Shown: positions 21,487-32,900 of the stretch, piece after piece | Numbering within the stretch: position 1 is the stretch's first letter | Layout: every line of letters starts with the position of its first letter | Assembly (NCBI GenBank): GCA_002897115.2 | Contig: BCIH01000008.1 | Coordinates: forward strand, 990,900 to 1,054,899 | DNA from: Prototheca cutis | Taxonomy: Eukaryota; Chlorophyta; Trebouxiophyceae; Chlorellales; Chlorellaceae | Reading direction: 5' to 3' | Length of the DNA: 64,000 bases | Notes under the pieces: model-generated | What the model was told of the DNA's origin: nothing | The model's database searches: none | Seen by the model: only the letters and a program-made list of their open reading frames with translations | Program-made: the position numbers and the translations under genes

Positions 21487-24400
21487 ATGTCAGACAGCAC
21501 GAATGGAACGGTGGACTGCCACGAGATATTCTGCTACAACACTGCCAAGACAGGCAGGTCCCCCTGGGTGGGTGGTGTCTGACATTGCATGCTATAGCGG
21601 AACTGGAATTTGCAGTGGAATCTTTCTTGCAGTTCACATTTGCATGAAGATATGCCTGGTGTCTGCACTTGGAAGCTGTGAGGGGGTCTGCCACTGTCAT
21701 TGAGCCAGGGGGCTTTTGGGTGCGAGTCGGACAGACGTCTCCGACGATCGTGGGCCCCTTCACGAGGTGCTCAACCCCGACACACACAAACATCCACCTC
21801 ACCCAGGCCAGAACGTCGTCACGGGTCTGGTGACGGATATCATCATCGGCGCGCTGTGCCTGCTGGGCTTTGTTGTCTGGCGCAGCAGCTTCCCAGTCTA
21901 CCATGCCCGGCTGCTGCTGCCAAATGTGCCCCGCCGGCCACCCAAGATGCGCCTCGACGGCCTGCACCGAATCTGGTGGGTGTCTGGTCGGCAGCGCAAG
22001 AATGAACGGTGTCGATGTCGATGAGGGTTCATCCTTGTCTCTTGTTATGCCGTGCTTTCGTCTGCAGCAGTTTCAGGCATGACAAACTGGTGGTGTCGCC
22101 GCCGCCGCCCACAGGTCCTGGCTCGTACCAGTGTTTACGATCAATGACGCCGAGCTGCTGCGGCAGTGTGGCCTAGATGCATTGGTGAGATGGATTTGGG
22201 CGGCGTGTACTTTGTCTGTTTGGGTGTGCTTTTGTCTGTGGATGTGTTTGCGTCGAAGGAGAGGAAGGGGGTGTCAACTCTTGAACCCACGCCTGTGTTG
22301 CCATCTCGAATCCCAAACCCTGATAATCTACCCCTCCCTTCCCGTCAGGCCTCACTCAGAGTCGTGGAATTTGGCATCTTGCTGCTTCTGCCGCTCACCT
22401 TTTTTGGCATTGCCGTGTGTGAGTCCTGGGCTGTGGGACAGCCGTCATCTTGGCAGTTTGGTGTTCTGGGTGTGCTTTTGACTTGGCAAGACTGCGTCCT
22501 TTGGATTGCGCTTGATCTCTAGTGACCCATGGCACCCCAAGATTGCATGCATGTTTCTGAACAACCCTCCATCACTTTCCCTTCCTTCGCCATGCAGTGC
22601 TTCCGGTGAATTATATCAGCGACAGGAGCACCACCGACTCCAGCGACTCGACATCGCTGGATTCGGTGTTCCTGGCCATGACCATCAGCAACATCCCAAA
22701 TCGGTCGAGTCTGCTCTGGGTCCCTTTTTGCTACGTCATTCTCTGTGTGGGCTGGGCATCGTATCTATTGCTCCGGTACCACAAGGCTCACATGAGTCTG
22801 TCCATGTGGTACGAGTTCAACCCAGAGTCAGAGATTGCCCAAGGCATCATGCCCTCGGAGCCCGACACCCTGGCTGAGGAGACCCTTGCCCTGACCAGCA
22901 GTACTAGTGCTGGAGACCAAGCCGTGGAGATACAATCCAAGAACGACAGTCGTCGGCGGCGCTCGGCCTCGGCCACAGGCCAGGGATCGTCATCTCCGCT
23001 GGAAAATGCCGGTGACAATGAGGACCCCCTGCAGCCAGCAAGCCCCGAGCCTTCTGCGACGGTAGACGTCGAGGCTGCACCGCTGCGCCCGGCATCGCAC
23101 TGCCGGCGCCGGGCCCGGGGAAGCAGCGCGGCCGAAGAGCGGCTCGCCCGCGACAGCGTCGCTGCACGGGAGGTGGTGTCGCTGTTGCCGCGACCGCACA
23201 GCGTGCTCAGCGTGGACGGTGTGCCATGCCCCACGCCGCGGCCTGGGCGCTACGCGGTTCTAGTGCTGGACGCCGCCGAGCAAAAGTATCGGTTTAGCGA
23301 GGAGGGCACGCTGCCGGGAGCCTCGGTCATGTGCCGCCGCAGCCACCGCGCCTGGCCGGCATTCGCAAGCCGTGCCTGGCACGCGCTGTCCCTCGGCAGT
23401 GAAGCTGCTGCTGCTGCTGAGGGTGGCGACAAGGAGCGGCAGGGAGGTGCAGACGATGTCGACGATGAACGGAGCAGGGATGTCAAGCGTGCCAATGGCA
23501 GCACTGAGCTCAGGAGTCATGGTGCGGTCGGTGACCCGGCGACCGTCGTGGTGGGTGATGATGGAGCGGCGGCAGACACCGCACCCAAGGAGCCTGGCAA
23601 CAGCAATGGCAACGACCGCGTTGGCGCCAAGGCCATGGTGGCGTTCAAGAACGCTGGCGATGCTGAGAAGAAAGACTCCGGCACGGATCAAAGCGACAAT
23701 GGTGGCGAGACTGCCAACGACGACGACGAGGATGCAATCGAATGGCACCTGGTCCACAAGCGTGTGCGCTGTGCGTCAGAGGTGTTTGGGCGTGTGTTTG
23801 GCGACGACTTTGTGACCATCGTCCCGATCTTTGACTTCAAGGCCGTGGACAAGCTGACGGGGCAGTTGTTCTGGGCACGTCTGGCACGTGACGATCTGCA
23901 GCTCAAGCTGCGGGATGCAGAGGCTTTGGCTCCTGGAGGCATGGGTTCAGAGAAGCAGATACCCTCTGAGGGTCGTCCCGGGGAGGACAACCACAACAGC
24001 AGCAAGCTTGGCTGGTTTGTGACCTGGTGGCAGCACCAAAAAGAGCGAAAGAGGGCAAAGCTGGAGAGCCAGTTGACCAAGGTCAACGCCGGTGTGGAGC
24101 AGCTGGAGCTGGAGTTAACCGAGGCCCGGCGAGCGGCGCCACTGCGGCCGCCAAAGAGTTCGTTCTTTGCGCTGTTCCGAACGCAGGAAGCCGCAGCTTT
24201 TGCAGCTGGGGTCAATGTCAACCCACCCGACGAGCATCTCATGCGCATCGTGCCCTCTCCCGAGCCCGCAGACATCAACTGGCCGACGCTGCTCCGGGGG
24301 TGAGTGGGTGTTGGCAATTTCTCACAGCTGCATGCCGCTTGCGGGGTGTGCGGCTGGCCGGGGTAGCTGACAGCAGAGCATCCGAATGCGAGCTTGACGT

Positions 24401-25836
24401 CCTTGTTTTGTCAAACCAGCGACCAATAGAACTCCAGCCGAAGAACACCCACGTACTACCTGCTCCCTGATCCCCGAATTTCATCCCCACAGATGGAAGC
24501 AGCGCGTGGTGCGGCCGGCGCTGGCGTTCCCTCTTGTCATTGGCATCATGATCTTCCCCATCGGTCTGTTCACGGGCGCCTTCACGCAGATGAACGTCGC
24601 CATCTGCGGCTCGTCCAGCAGCGATGACAGCAGCAGCAGCTCCGGGGGAAGCCAGTCCTGGTACTGCTCGGACGACTGGTTTGCCACGTTGCTGCGCAAC
24701 CTGGTGACGGGCTTTCTGCCCTCGCTCCTGCTGTCTGTCTACCAGGCGGTCTTCCTGCCCCTGGCGTTTTACGTCGTGGCTCTGGGCGAAGCCAATGCAG
24801 TGAGTCTGGTGGATCTGGATGCCCGCTGTGGCCAGCTCTTCTTCTACTGGATCGTGTTCAACTACTTCCTGGGGGCGCTGCTGGGCGGCTCCCTGCTGGC
24901 AGGCATCCGAGCCTTCATCGACAACCCAAACCAAATCTGGACCCTGTTGGGACAAGCCATCCCGGCATCCAGCAAGTAAGACATCTTTGAAGCAGGAAAA
25001 GCATATTGCTTCCGTTTGCTGTGGTGTGGTGTGGCGGAGCGGATTGGTTTGTGATCCAACCCTCTTGGAATACCAGCACCCCACTGGAAACACCACTCAA
25101 ACTCAACCACCCACGTCCTGACCCCCCTCCTCTCCCCCCCTCCCCCAAAACAAACAATCGCAGCTTCTTCACACTGTACGTCATGTTCCGGGGTCTGTCG
25201 CTGGTACCCTTCCGGCTGTTCTGGCCGGCGGCTTCGGTGATTGTGTTCATCTTCAAGTGGCTGCGGCTGGTGCCCTGGGCCCGCACAAGTATAGGCAAGG
25301 CGCTGGAGGTCCCCGCACGGAACATCCGTTACAGTCGTGACATCGGCGTGATTGTGCTGGGCATCTACATTGCGGTGCTGGCCTATGCGCCCATCACGCC
25401 CTTCATCCTGCCCTTTGGGCTGATTTACTTCATGGGCATGTGGACGGTGTGGCGGTACCAGGTGCTGTACGTGTACCAGCCCACGACCAACGGCCGCGGC
25501 AGGGTGTGGCAGTACTTTGCCCACCGCCTGCTGGCCTGCCTGCTGATCCAGGTCATCTTCACCGCTGCCATGTTCATCGTTAAGGGCGGCTATGTCCAGG
25601 CGGGTCTGCTCCTGGGGCTCATGGGCTTCCACCTCTACCTCATGAACCGATGGCTCACCCTGCTGGACCGCAAGGCAGGGGTGCAGTCCCTGCACAGCAA
25701 GCACGCCGCGGGCCCAGCGATGCTTTCCCCACAACTCTTCATGCCCCCGCCTCTCCGAGCCGACGCCGACCGCGTCTGGTTCCCAGAGTGGGGCAAGGGC
25801 TGGCAAGCATGGGGCATGCCCCGATACGGAATCTAG
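21487..25836 (+). CDS. OSCA/CSC1/TMEM63-family mechanosensitive channel
   Basis: Ca2+-permeable, hyperosmolality- and stretch-gated cation channel of the plasma membrane. Exons (approx.) 21487-21553, 21807-21975, 22115-22184, 22349-22418, 22598-24299, 24493-24975 and 25164-25836; about 1077 residues. The extracellular N-terminus (MSDSTNGTVDCHEIF) leads into TM0 (VTDIIIGALCLLGFVV). SWLVPVF precedes TM1 and LPVNYISD follows it; YHKAHMSLSMWYEF follows TM2. The cytosolic domain ends in a family-like stretch (AAAFAAGVNVNPPDEHLMRIVPSPEPADINWPTLLRGWKQRVVR, quoted in pieces: PPDEHLMRIVPSPEPADINW, then WKQRVVR). The channel core helices fill the last two exons. The cytosolic segment carries a very long acidic insert. 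Exon 1 is the least certain part: it ends at 21553 with a GC donor, or at 21571 with a GT donor; both keep the frame. Confidence 0.85.
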
Positions 25837-26369
25837 GCCAGGCATGGCCATTCTGCTCTGAACATTCCTGTGTGGACATCCCCTCAGTCCCAAATCAATC
25901 TCTCTAGCTCTTGACAACCACGTGATCAAGAATCCGCCCGGATACATCCCAGCACTGATCCACAATCCACTTTTGCTTTTGCACACAGTGGAAGCTGCAC
26001 TGTAGACGTCTGCCCCTCGGAGCCTTTGCTGTTATCGTGTGGGGTTTTCAAGGCAACACACACCTTGTGCCATGGTGCAGTGTCCGACCACTGAAATAGA
26101 CCCTGAACACCCCCTCATACACACAAACACAGAGAATTAAATTGACTCATTTTTCATTTCTTTGCTCTCATCAGTATGCTCCTGTGACATGATCACATTT
26201 CCCATGCTTATTCTCTCAAGAACGCTCAGCGAAACAAATTGAACGTGACATTGCTTTTAGCGAAACTTGCACATCCAGTCGCCTGCCGCGACGCCGGCGG
26301 CGGCTCTAGACTGGTGACAAAAGGGGGCGAGTACCGATTGTCCATGAAAGCGCGACATGTGTCGCCCTT
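25837..26369. other. convergent intergenic region
   Basis: About 530 bases between two stop codons, AT-richer than the coding flanks (for example around 26130-26250). No gene or RNA recognised. Confidence 0.4.
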
Positions 26370-28820
26370 TCATGCCTTCTTGTTTTTTTCGCCCTTTTTC
26401 CTGTAAAACCGGTACGTCCAGACCAGGAACATGCTGACGCAGACGGTGCCAAAGACCGCCCAGCCGACCACGATGTGCTTGGGCCAAGGCGCCGGGAACA
26501 GCCTGCAAAGGGCGTTGGTCGAGGAAAAGGAGTTGGGTTAGACTGAGGGTGGTGGAAGTGGGGAGATCCACAAGTCTACTCTATAAAAACTCCAAAAAAA
26601 AACGCATTGGGACTGACCCTTTGCCAAACTTGATGGATACGAGGCATTCCACGAGCGCCAGCCCCAGCCCCAACCAGGCAAAGGCTCCCAGCTTCAGGAC
26701 GTCGGCTTGCCCCTGTGGCGAGTTGGAGGCCTCAATGTACTCGTAGCACTCGCGCATGCCCGGCAGCCCGATGCCGAGGAGGAGCACGAGGCGGATGGTG
26801 TTGAGCGGGTTGGTCGGCGGCACCCACAGCACGTACTTGAGGAAGAAATGATTCACCTCAAACAGCAAAAACACAGCGATGGGGAACATGCACTGCAGGC
26901 AGCGCTTTGGGCTCTGGAACGCCTGCCAGTGCATGTCTGACAGCGACTTGGGTGTAAACTGGAGCAGGCCCCGGCGAGCCTTGGCAAACAAGCTGGGCTG
27001 CTGGCTCATGCCCCGCCAGTCGTACTCCTTGCTCTTGAACAACGAGATGCTCCACATGCCTGTGAGCGGTGGTAGGGTGGTGTTCATGAGGCGGGAGAAG
27101 GTAGTGCTGCTCAGGGGCTGGGCCACCCTGGCGCGTGCCTGCACGGCCAGCGCCTGGTTCGGATAAACAACTTTGCCCAACAAGGCCAGTGCACGGAGTG
27201 CACGCCTTAAACCTGCCCAAGACAGACCATACCAGCACAGTATTTGTTGTCCAAATCTTAACAGTTAAAAAAACACGAACCGAGAGCGATGCCTAGGTTG
27301 TTGCAGAGCGCGACGTCCAGGATCCAGCTGTCCCACCAGCACTCGTTGAAATTTGGAAGCCAGTGCTGGAACGTCACCTCCATCATTTCAAACGCAATGC
27401 TGCGGTGGGTGTTGTTGTCGACTTGGTACTGCTCTTTGGGGTGTGCGTGTGGGGGGGGCCAGGGGGGCAAGCAGGGAGGGTTGAACTTCCAACCCTAAGA
27501 CCAGGGCACGACCAACCGGGCCCTGGAAATGGACTGGCCAACTATCGCCCCTCCCAGACCAACCTGATGATCCAGAGCACGGTCCTGTCCCGGAGCATCA
27601 ATGTCTTGCCCCACCAGCCCAGGATGTGCGCAAGCACAAACTCGTCAAACAGGGTGTCTTTCAAGATCTGCACACGGGTATCAGAGGGTTTTGCGTAACT
27701 AGCTTGTCTGTTTGTGTGTCCGCTGTATCCGGGTGCGCTCACGCAGGCAATGCAGGTGCCCATTCAGAGTCGCCCGAAGCATGTGAGTGCGGGTCTCCAT
27801 GCGCCGTGTTCATCGTGCACTGTGCACACTTCCCACAGCAGGCCGACCACAATCAATGCTCACCTTCCAGTTAAAGCCTGTGCCCGGCTTGTAGAGCGAG
27901 CAGTCCACGCCATATGCCCGTTCCTCCAGTGGCACCCCGAGCTCCGGGTACAAGTGCTGCAGGTGCACGGAGCAGTTCGTTTCAGAAACCAAAAAGAGCC
28001 GTGTGATCTTCAGGCGCCGCCTCAAGCATGGGGGCGCCTTTCTCCCCTCCATCCAACGGCACTGGGTGCCCAAAACGCCCACGGACCTTGAGTGTCTGGC
28101 GCGCACCATCGGCAGTTTGGAACAGAAGGTAGACGTTGCAGAGCGTGTACAGGGTGCACAACCCAAACACAAGCTTCCAGAAGGCTGGGTGCGGCCTGAT
28201 CATCTTGGTGTCAGGGCCCTGCACCGTGCTGATGACTGCTTGGCAGAGTGGAAGAAAGGGGGGGGGGGTGGTGTTGGTCCCGGCCACTAGGGCTGCCTGC
28301 TTCCACTCCCTGTGCGCTGGGTCTACAACCCTGCCCATTCAAACCCATCCCCTCCAATCCCTTTGACGCACTGAGGAAGGCGTAGACCACCGCCCAGAGA
28401 CCGTTCTTGGCATATTTGTAGTTCTGAGCTGCCGCAAGCTCAGGGTCCACCGGCACCTCGGGCGGGTTGAAGGGTCTGGCCCACAGGATCAGACCCACAA
28501 TGGCTGGGGAAGGTGGTCGTGGCAAACAACACGTGAGTTCCAGGCGTTGTCTTGGAGTTGGGTGGATCATGGGTTGGGCAAAATCTGCCTTCACAGGCGT
28601 CCCTCCCCGCCCTGATCCGGGGGGAAGCCGGGGGGTTGGCAGCACATGCGGCGTGCCAGCCATAATCCCCTGCGATCCAGGCCCGATCGATCAGCCTCGC
28701 ACCTGCCAGCAGCACAGTCACCGTGTGTGGTGTGTACATGAACCGAGTGGAGGGGTCGAGGGCCTCCTGGCTGCCGTCCTTGGCGGAGGTGGCCGCATTG
28801 CTTTGTCTCCTCCCAGCCAT
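26370..28820 (-). CDS. PSS1: phosphatidylserine synthase, base-exchange type (PSS1-like)
   Basis: ER membrane enzyme exchanging the head group of PE or PC for serine. Eight exons: 28703-28820, 28372-28503, 28087-28235, 27864-27956, 27564-27667, 27281-27399, 26618-27059, 26370-26502; about 429 residues. The order of motifs follows plant PSS1: [15 protein letters not shown] near TM1, [54 protein letters not shown], the active-site region [26 protein letters not shown] and [16 protein letters not shown] Lys-rich cytosolic tail ([10 protein letters not shown]) ends the protein and may act in ER retention. Introns are short, with some weak donors (GTTCGT, GTTGGT, GTCAGT). Intron 5 (27400-27563) contains a tRNA-like sequence judged not real. 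Confidence 0.92.
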
Positions 28821-29288
28821 GACGAGGAACAGCGACCCCTCGCGAGGTCTTCCAAACCGCTATTGTTCAGGCCTTGCAAAACACATGTGTCATTGCCACC
28901 AATGAACAGTTTCATACGGACCTGTCATGCGCGGAATTTGTGTGAGATGCGCCGAAATGCGTCGGTGATTCCCCAAATTGTTCCTTCGTCCGGCTGGCCT
29001 TGCGTGCCACGTGCTGCACAGCATTCAGCCCGAGCTACCATTTTTTTCAAGAGAAACGCTAATGCAGGCACCGTCCTGACCCTCACTCCCCCAAAAAGCA
29101 GGCAGGCAGGCAGGCAGGCAGGCAGGCAATGAGCAACGGAAGGGTGGGCATGCAAGTTCAACCCTTGCAGGTGGAATCAAGTTTCTTGGGACAGTGCAAT
29201 GTTGGAGGAAATGCCCGTGGAACGGGAGTGCTTTCTGGCATGCGCTGCATGACATGGCTTGGGCGCAGGGTAAAAGTGTTCCCGTTGT
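28821..29288. other. intergenic spacer with GGCA repeat
   Basis: About 470 bases between two minus-strand genes. It contains a (GGCA)n tract at 29098-29128 followed by an inverted repeat GCAAG/CTTGC around a TTCAACC loop (about 29151-29167), which resembles an isolated T-arm but has no partner D-arm. No coding exon seen. Confidence 0.4.
29098..29128. repeat. (GGCA)n microsatellite
   Basis: About eight GGCA units, intergenic between the phosphatidylserine synthase start and the glutamate decarboxylase end. Confidence 0.9.
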
Positions 29289-29419
29289 CTAGCAGGGGCG
29301 CACGATGTTCTCATTGGAAAGCGTGAAAATGCTGGAGTCCAGGCGATCCACGGCCAGCCTGTGCTGCAGCTGCTCCGCCTGCACACGCGTTGCGTCAATG
29401 GCATTGTGCTGGTTGACTT

Positions 29420-29508
<89 letters not shown>

Positions 29509-30324
29509 GGTTGATCAATGAGAGGCAAAGAACGCCAGCCGCACCAGATGCACTATAGATCCCTCGTCCATCTTCAAACCAAAAAAACCAGTCTTAATGA
29601 GTACTCCATTGACCGACCTGTTTGGTCGTGAAGACGTAGTGCGAGTCCAGCCACTCTATGGCCTTGACCGTGTCATCCACCAGCCTGTCTGCCATTTGCA
29701 TGCTGAGGTCTTCGCGGATCGTGACGCGCATGAGCTTGATGTCGTCGGCTTTGGGCGGCATGGTGTAGGCCGGCACCGTCCAGCCGCGCATGCGCAGGCG
29801 GTCCATGAGGTCGTACTCGTCGTACATGCGGCGATGCATCTTGCCGTCCTTGCCCTTGATCTTGGTCAGCCGGAACGCGACGACCGGGACACCGACCTCC
29901 GGGGACAGCAGCTCAAAGTGGTCGCTGGCCATGATTGCGCGGCGCAGCCGCTTCTTCACCACCTCCAGGTTCAAGAAGATCTTGCGGTAACCCAGGAAAC
30001 CCAACCGCAAAAACTGGTAATACTGCGCGATGATCTGCGATGCACCCTTGCTGAAATTCAGCGTGATGGACCGCTCCACCGTGCCCAGGTAGTTCTCCAG
30101 GAATACCATCTCGGGGGGAAGGCTCTCTGTGTCACGCCACAGCACCCAGCCCACGCCGGGGTACACCAGCCCGTACTTGTGCCCGGACACGTTGATGGAC
30201 GCAACGTTGGACAGCCGGAAATCCCACTCCAGGTCAGGGTACAGGAAGGGGGCCACAAAGCCGCCGCTGGCAGCGTCCACATGGATCTTCACCTCCCAGT
30301 TGTTTGCAGCGTTCACCCGATCTG

Positions 30325-30373
<49 letters not shown>

Positions 30374-32125
30374 NNNNNNNNNNNNNNNNNNNNNNNNNNN
30401 NNNNNNNNNNNNNNNNNNNNNNNNNNNNNNNNNNNNNNNNNNNNNNNNNNNNNNNNNNNNGGGGGGGGGGTCCATGTTGCTTGTTTGCGAAAGCTTGCAT
30501 TGAATGTTGTTGGTATTGGCGGGGGCATGCATTTTCTCGCGCGACATCCTGGCGCAATTCCACTTCACCCCAGCCCAGGCCTCAACCACTCACCCAGCAT
30601 GGCATCGATGGCTGCGACGTCTTCGAATTCGCCTGTGTAAGTACTTCCCAGCACGGCAGCCACGCCGATAGTGTTTTCGTCGATCAGAGGCTCCATCAGC
30701 TCGGCAGTAGCGCAGTACCTGCCCTCCTCCGCATACACATACCGCGCCTCCACATCCCAGTAGTTGCAAAACCTGCAGTGGGGGCGGCGGTGGAGTGGGT
30801 ACCAGAATTGGTGCCAATCGATCGATTCATGGAACGCGAGCCCTTGAGCAAAACTGCCCACAGGCGAACACTCAGCCCTGTGCGCGCCCACCTGGACTAT
30901 TCATGCCCAACACGACCCTGTTCACAAAGCACTCCAGACGACCGGGCACAGAACCGCCACCCCGACCCCTCAAAACGACAGTCAATCCATGAATGAAAAC
31001 CCTTCGGAACCACACGTACTTCTCCCAGCAGACATGGGTCTCGGCCCCCATGACCAGGTTGGGCCTTGACGTGTCCTTGCCATCCGCACGGCGCCGCTGC
31101 TGCCATGCCTTCTTCAGTGCCAGAGCTGTTGTTCATGCGGAATTGGGGAAAGAAGGCAATGGAGGTCACTATGGACCCAATAGGACCAGGGTGCAGGGAA
31201 CCCCATGGAGTGACGAGCAAGCCAACGTACCACCGAGCATGATGCCCTCAGAGGAGCCCACGGTGGCCGTGCCCACCGGGTCGCCGCGCCCCGGGCCATC
31301 CTTGACCGACGGTGAATGAAACAGTTTGGCCAGAATTGCAACACAGCGGTTCTGGATCTCTGTCGAACTGCGATTGGATGGACGGATGGGGGGATGCAGG
31401 TAAGGAGGTTTGAAAAGCTGCCCCAGTGGGCTCCTCTGGGGCACATTCCACCAATCATCAAGCCCCATGGTCTCAAGTGTCTACGGCTGGCTGAAGACAA
31501 CGTAGCCCGTGTGCAGAGTCTGCCAGAGCAGATATCCACGCATGGTTTCTCTGACGAAACAAGCAAATAAAAAAAACCACCGCATGCCTGGGGTATTCGT
31601 CGGTGTCGACGTAGTTGACGTCCAGCGCCTCGTTCATCAGCGCCCTGGCCTCAGGCTCCATCCAGGTGGTCACGAATGATGCCAGGTTGAGGCTGCATGC
31701 AGGGTAGGAGGAAAGAGTCGTTGCACCGGCTCGTGAACCGTGCCCCACGCTTCCTGAATGCCACGGTTCTCCATACGAATGAATGCGCCAGCTTGTCCAT
31801 GCACAGCTCATGTGTGTATGGCGTCAACCCGTTCAGCAGCGATGCAGCGCTTTGTACCCATCCAACGCCCCACTCACACAGGCGCCGAGTCGAGGGCACG
31901 GACATCCTTGATCATTTGGTAGACCACCGGGGCAGGGGCGCCATTCTGCGCCAGCCTGACAGCAGGAGTGTGTGCAAGTGTATCAGTGTTTAGTTCATGT
32001 TTATGGCTAACATACACGTGCTCTTGCCACGAGGCCCCGACATGAACATGCTGGGCACGTGAGCGAGGAGCAGGCCCTGCCTGTAGCTTCCGACCCTTGC
32101 GCCATCGCGTAACCAACCCTTCCGG

Positions 32126-32179
<54 letters not shown>

Positions 32180-32514
32180 ACCCGATCGCATCGACGCACT
32201 CGTATCGCGGGAGCGGCTCCGACTGCAGTGTGAATAGCAGAAGGAGAGTTAGGAATCAGCCCATCCGACAAAGACCGGGCCTGCTCGCGCCTTATCGCCG
32301 AAGCCTCGTCGGTAGCTGGGATACGCCCCTCATCCCCACGAAACGGATCCGATGCAGCAAGGCCTCTGAGGTTCGGCCTGCAACCCAAAGCCCATGACAT
32401 TCTACGATGACGCACCACGTAGCGGGAGGCAAATGTGCTCTCAATGAAGAGGTCCGCACCCGCAATGACGTGCTCCTCCCCGTAGGTCGGTATGCGCTCC
32501 TCCCTCGTCAACAT
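29289..32514 (-). CDS. GAD: glutamate decarboxylase
   Basis: PLP-dependent decarboxylase making GABA from glutamate. Nine exons: 32416-32514, 32200-32222 (23 nt), 31878-31955, 31588-31692, 31231-31367, 31020-31125, 30594-30772, 29618-30321, 29289-29408; about 516 residues. Family blocks: FASRYV at the end of exon 1, [59 protein letters not shown] and [13 protein letters not shown] with the PLP lysine at about 291, then VPAYTMPP and [11 protein letters not shown]. The microexon supplies SEPLPRYE and restores exactly the family spacing. Intron 3 has a GC donor. The last exon gives a C-terminal tail without tryptophan, unlike the calmodulin-binding tail of land-plant enzymes. Introns carry an ATT microsatellite, a TG microsatellite with a gap, and a C homopolymer. 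Confidence 0.9.
29422..29508. repeat. (ATT)29 microsatellite in GAD last intron
   Basis: Eighty-seven bases of perfect ATT units within the intron between the last two GAD exons. Confidence 0.97.
30327..30470. repeat. (TG)n microsatellite, assembly gap and poly-G
   Basis: TG dinucleotides from about 30327 to 30373 run into 87 N (30374-30460), followed by ten G. It lies in GAD intron 7, within 10 bases of the exon 8 acceptor in gene direction. The N length may be nominal. Confidence 0.95.
32127..32177. repeat. 51-base poly-C tract in GAD intron
   Basis: Fifty-one uninterrupted C (G on the coding strand) in the intron between the 23-nt microexon and the next exon. Confidence 0.95.
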
Positions 32515-32900
32515 CTTTCCCTGTCACGGACTCTCTCTCGCCCAGTCTGGATGGTCAGCAAACCCAATTGCTGAAGGATCGAATTCTTTGTTTATGAGTT
32601 TTAGTCTGTGGAGCATCAGCAAGAAGACGGAGGATCTTGCAGGTGAAGATTCTACTGGCAGAAGATCGGATTGCGCTTCCGATTTCAGGAGGTCGCGTGC
32701 GACTTCGTTGCGGCTTCCAGTCATCAGGGAGTTGATTACAAAACTTCAAAGGGGGCACGGCAATACCCCTCACTGCAAGACAGATGGACGAGTCTAAGAT
32801 TGCACTGCACAGGTTCCAACAACTGATTTGTGTCACAACTGCAAGGGAGCGACGGAAAACCCCTTGAGGAAAACTGTCTGCCACCCCGTCCGCCGGCGGT
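32515..32900. other. intergenic spacer
   Basis: About 390 bases between the GAD start and the 3' end of the next minus-strand gene. Holds the GAD promoter presumably; nothing recognised. Confidence 0.35.

Noticed and set aside
27440..27545. tRNA-like sequence (A-box-like GGTTGGTCGTGCC and GAAGTTCAACC on the minus strand) in a phosphatidylserine synthase intron
   Set aside because: D-stem and acceptor strands do not pair and the T-stem has a mismatch; it may be a tRNA-derived repeat fragment but cannot be supported.
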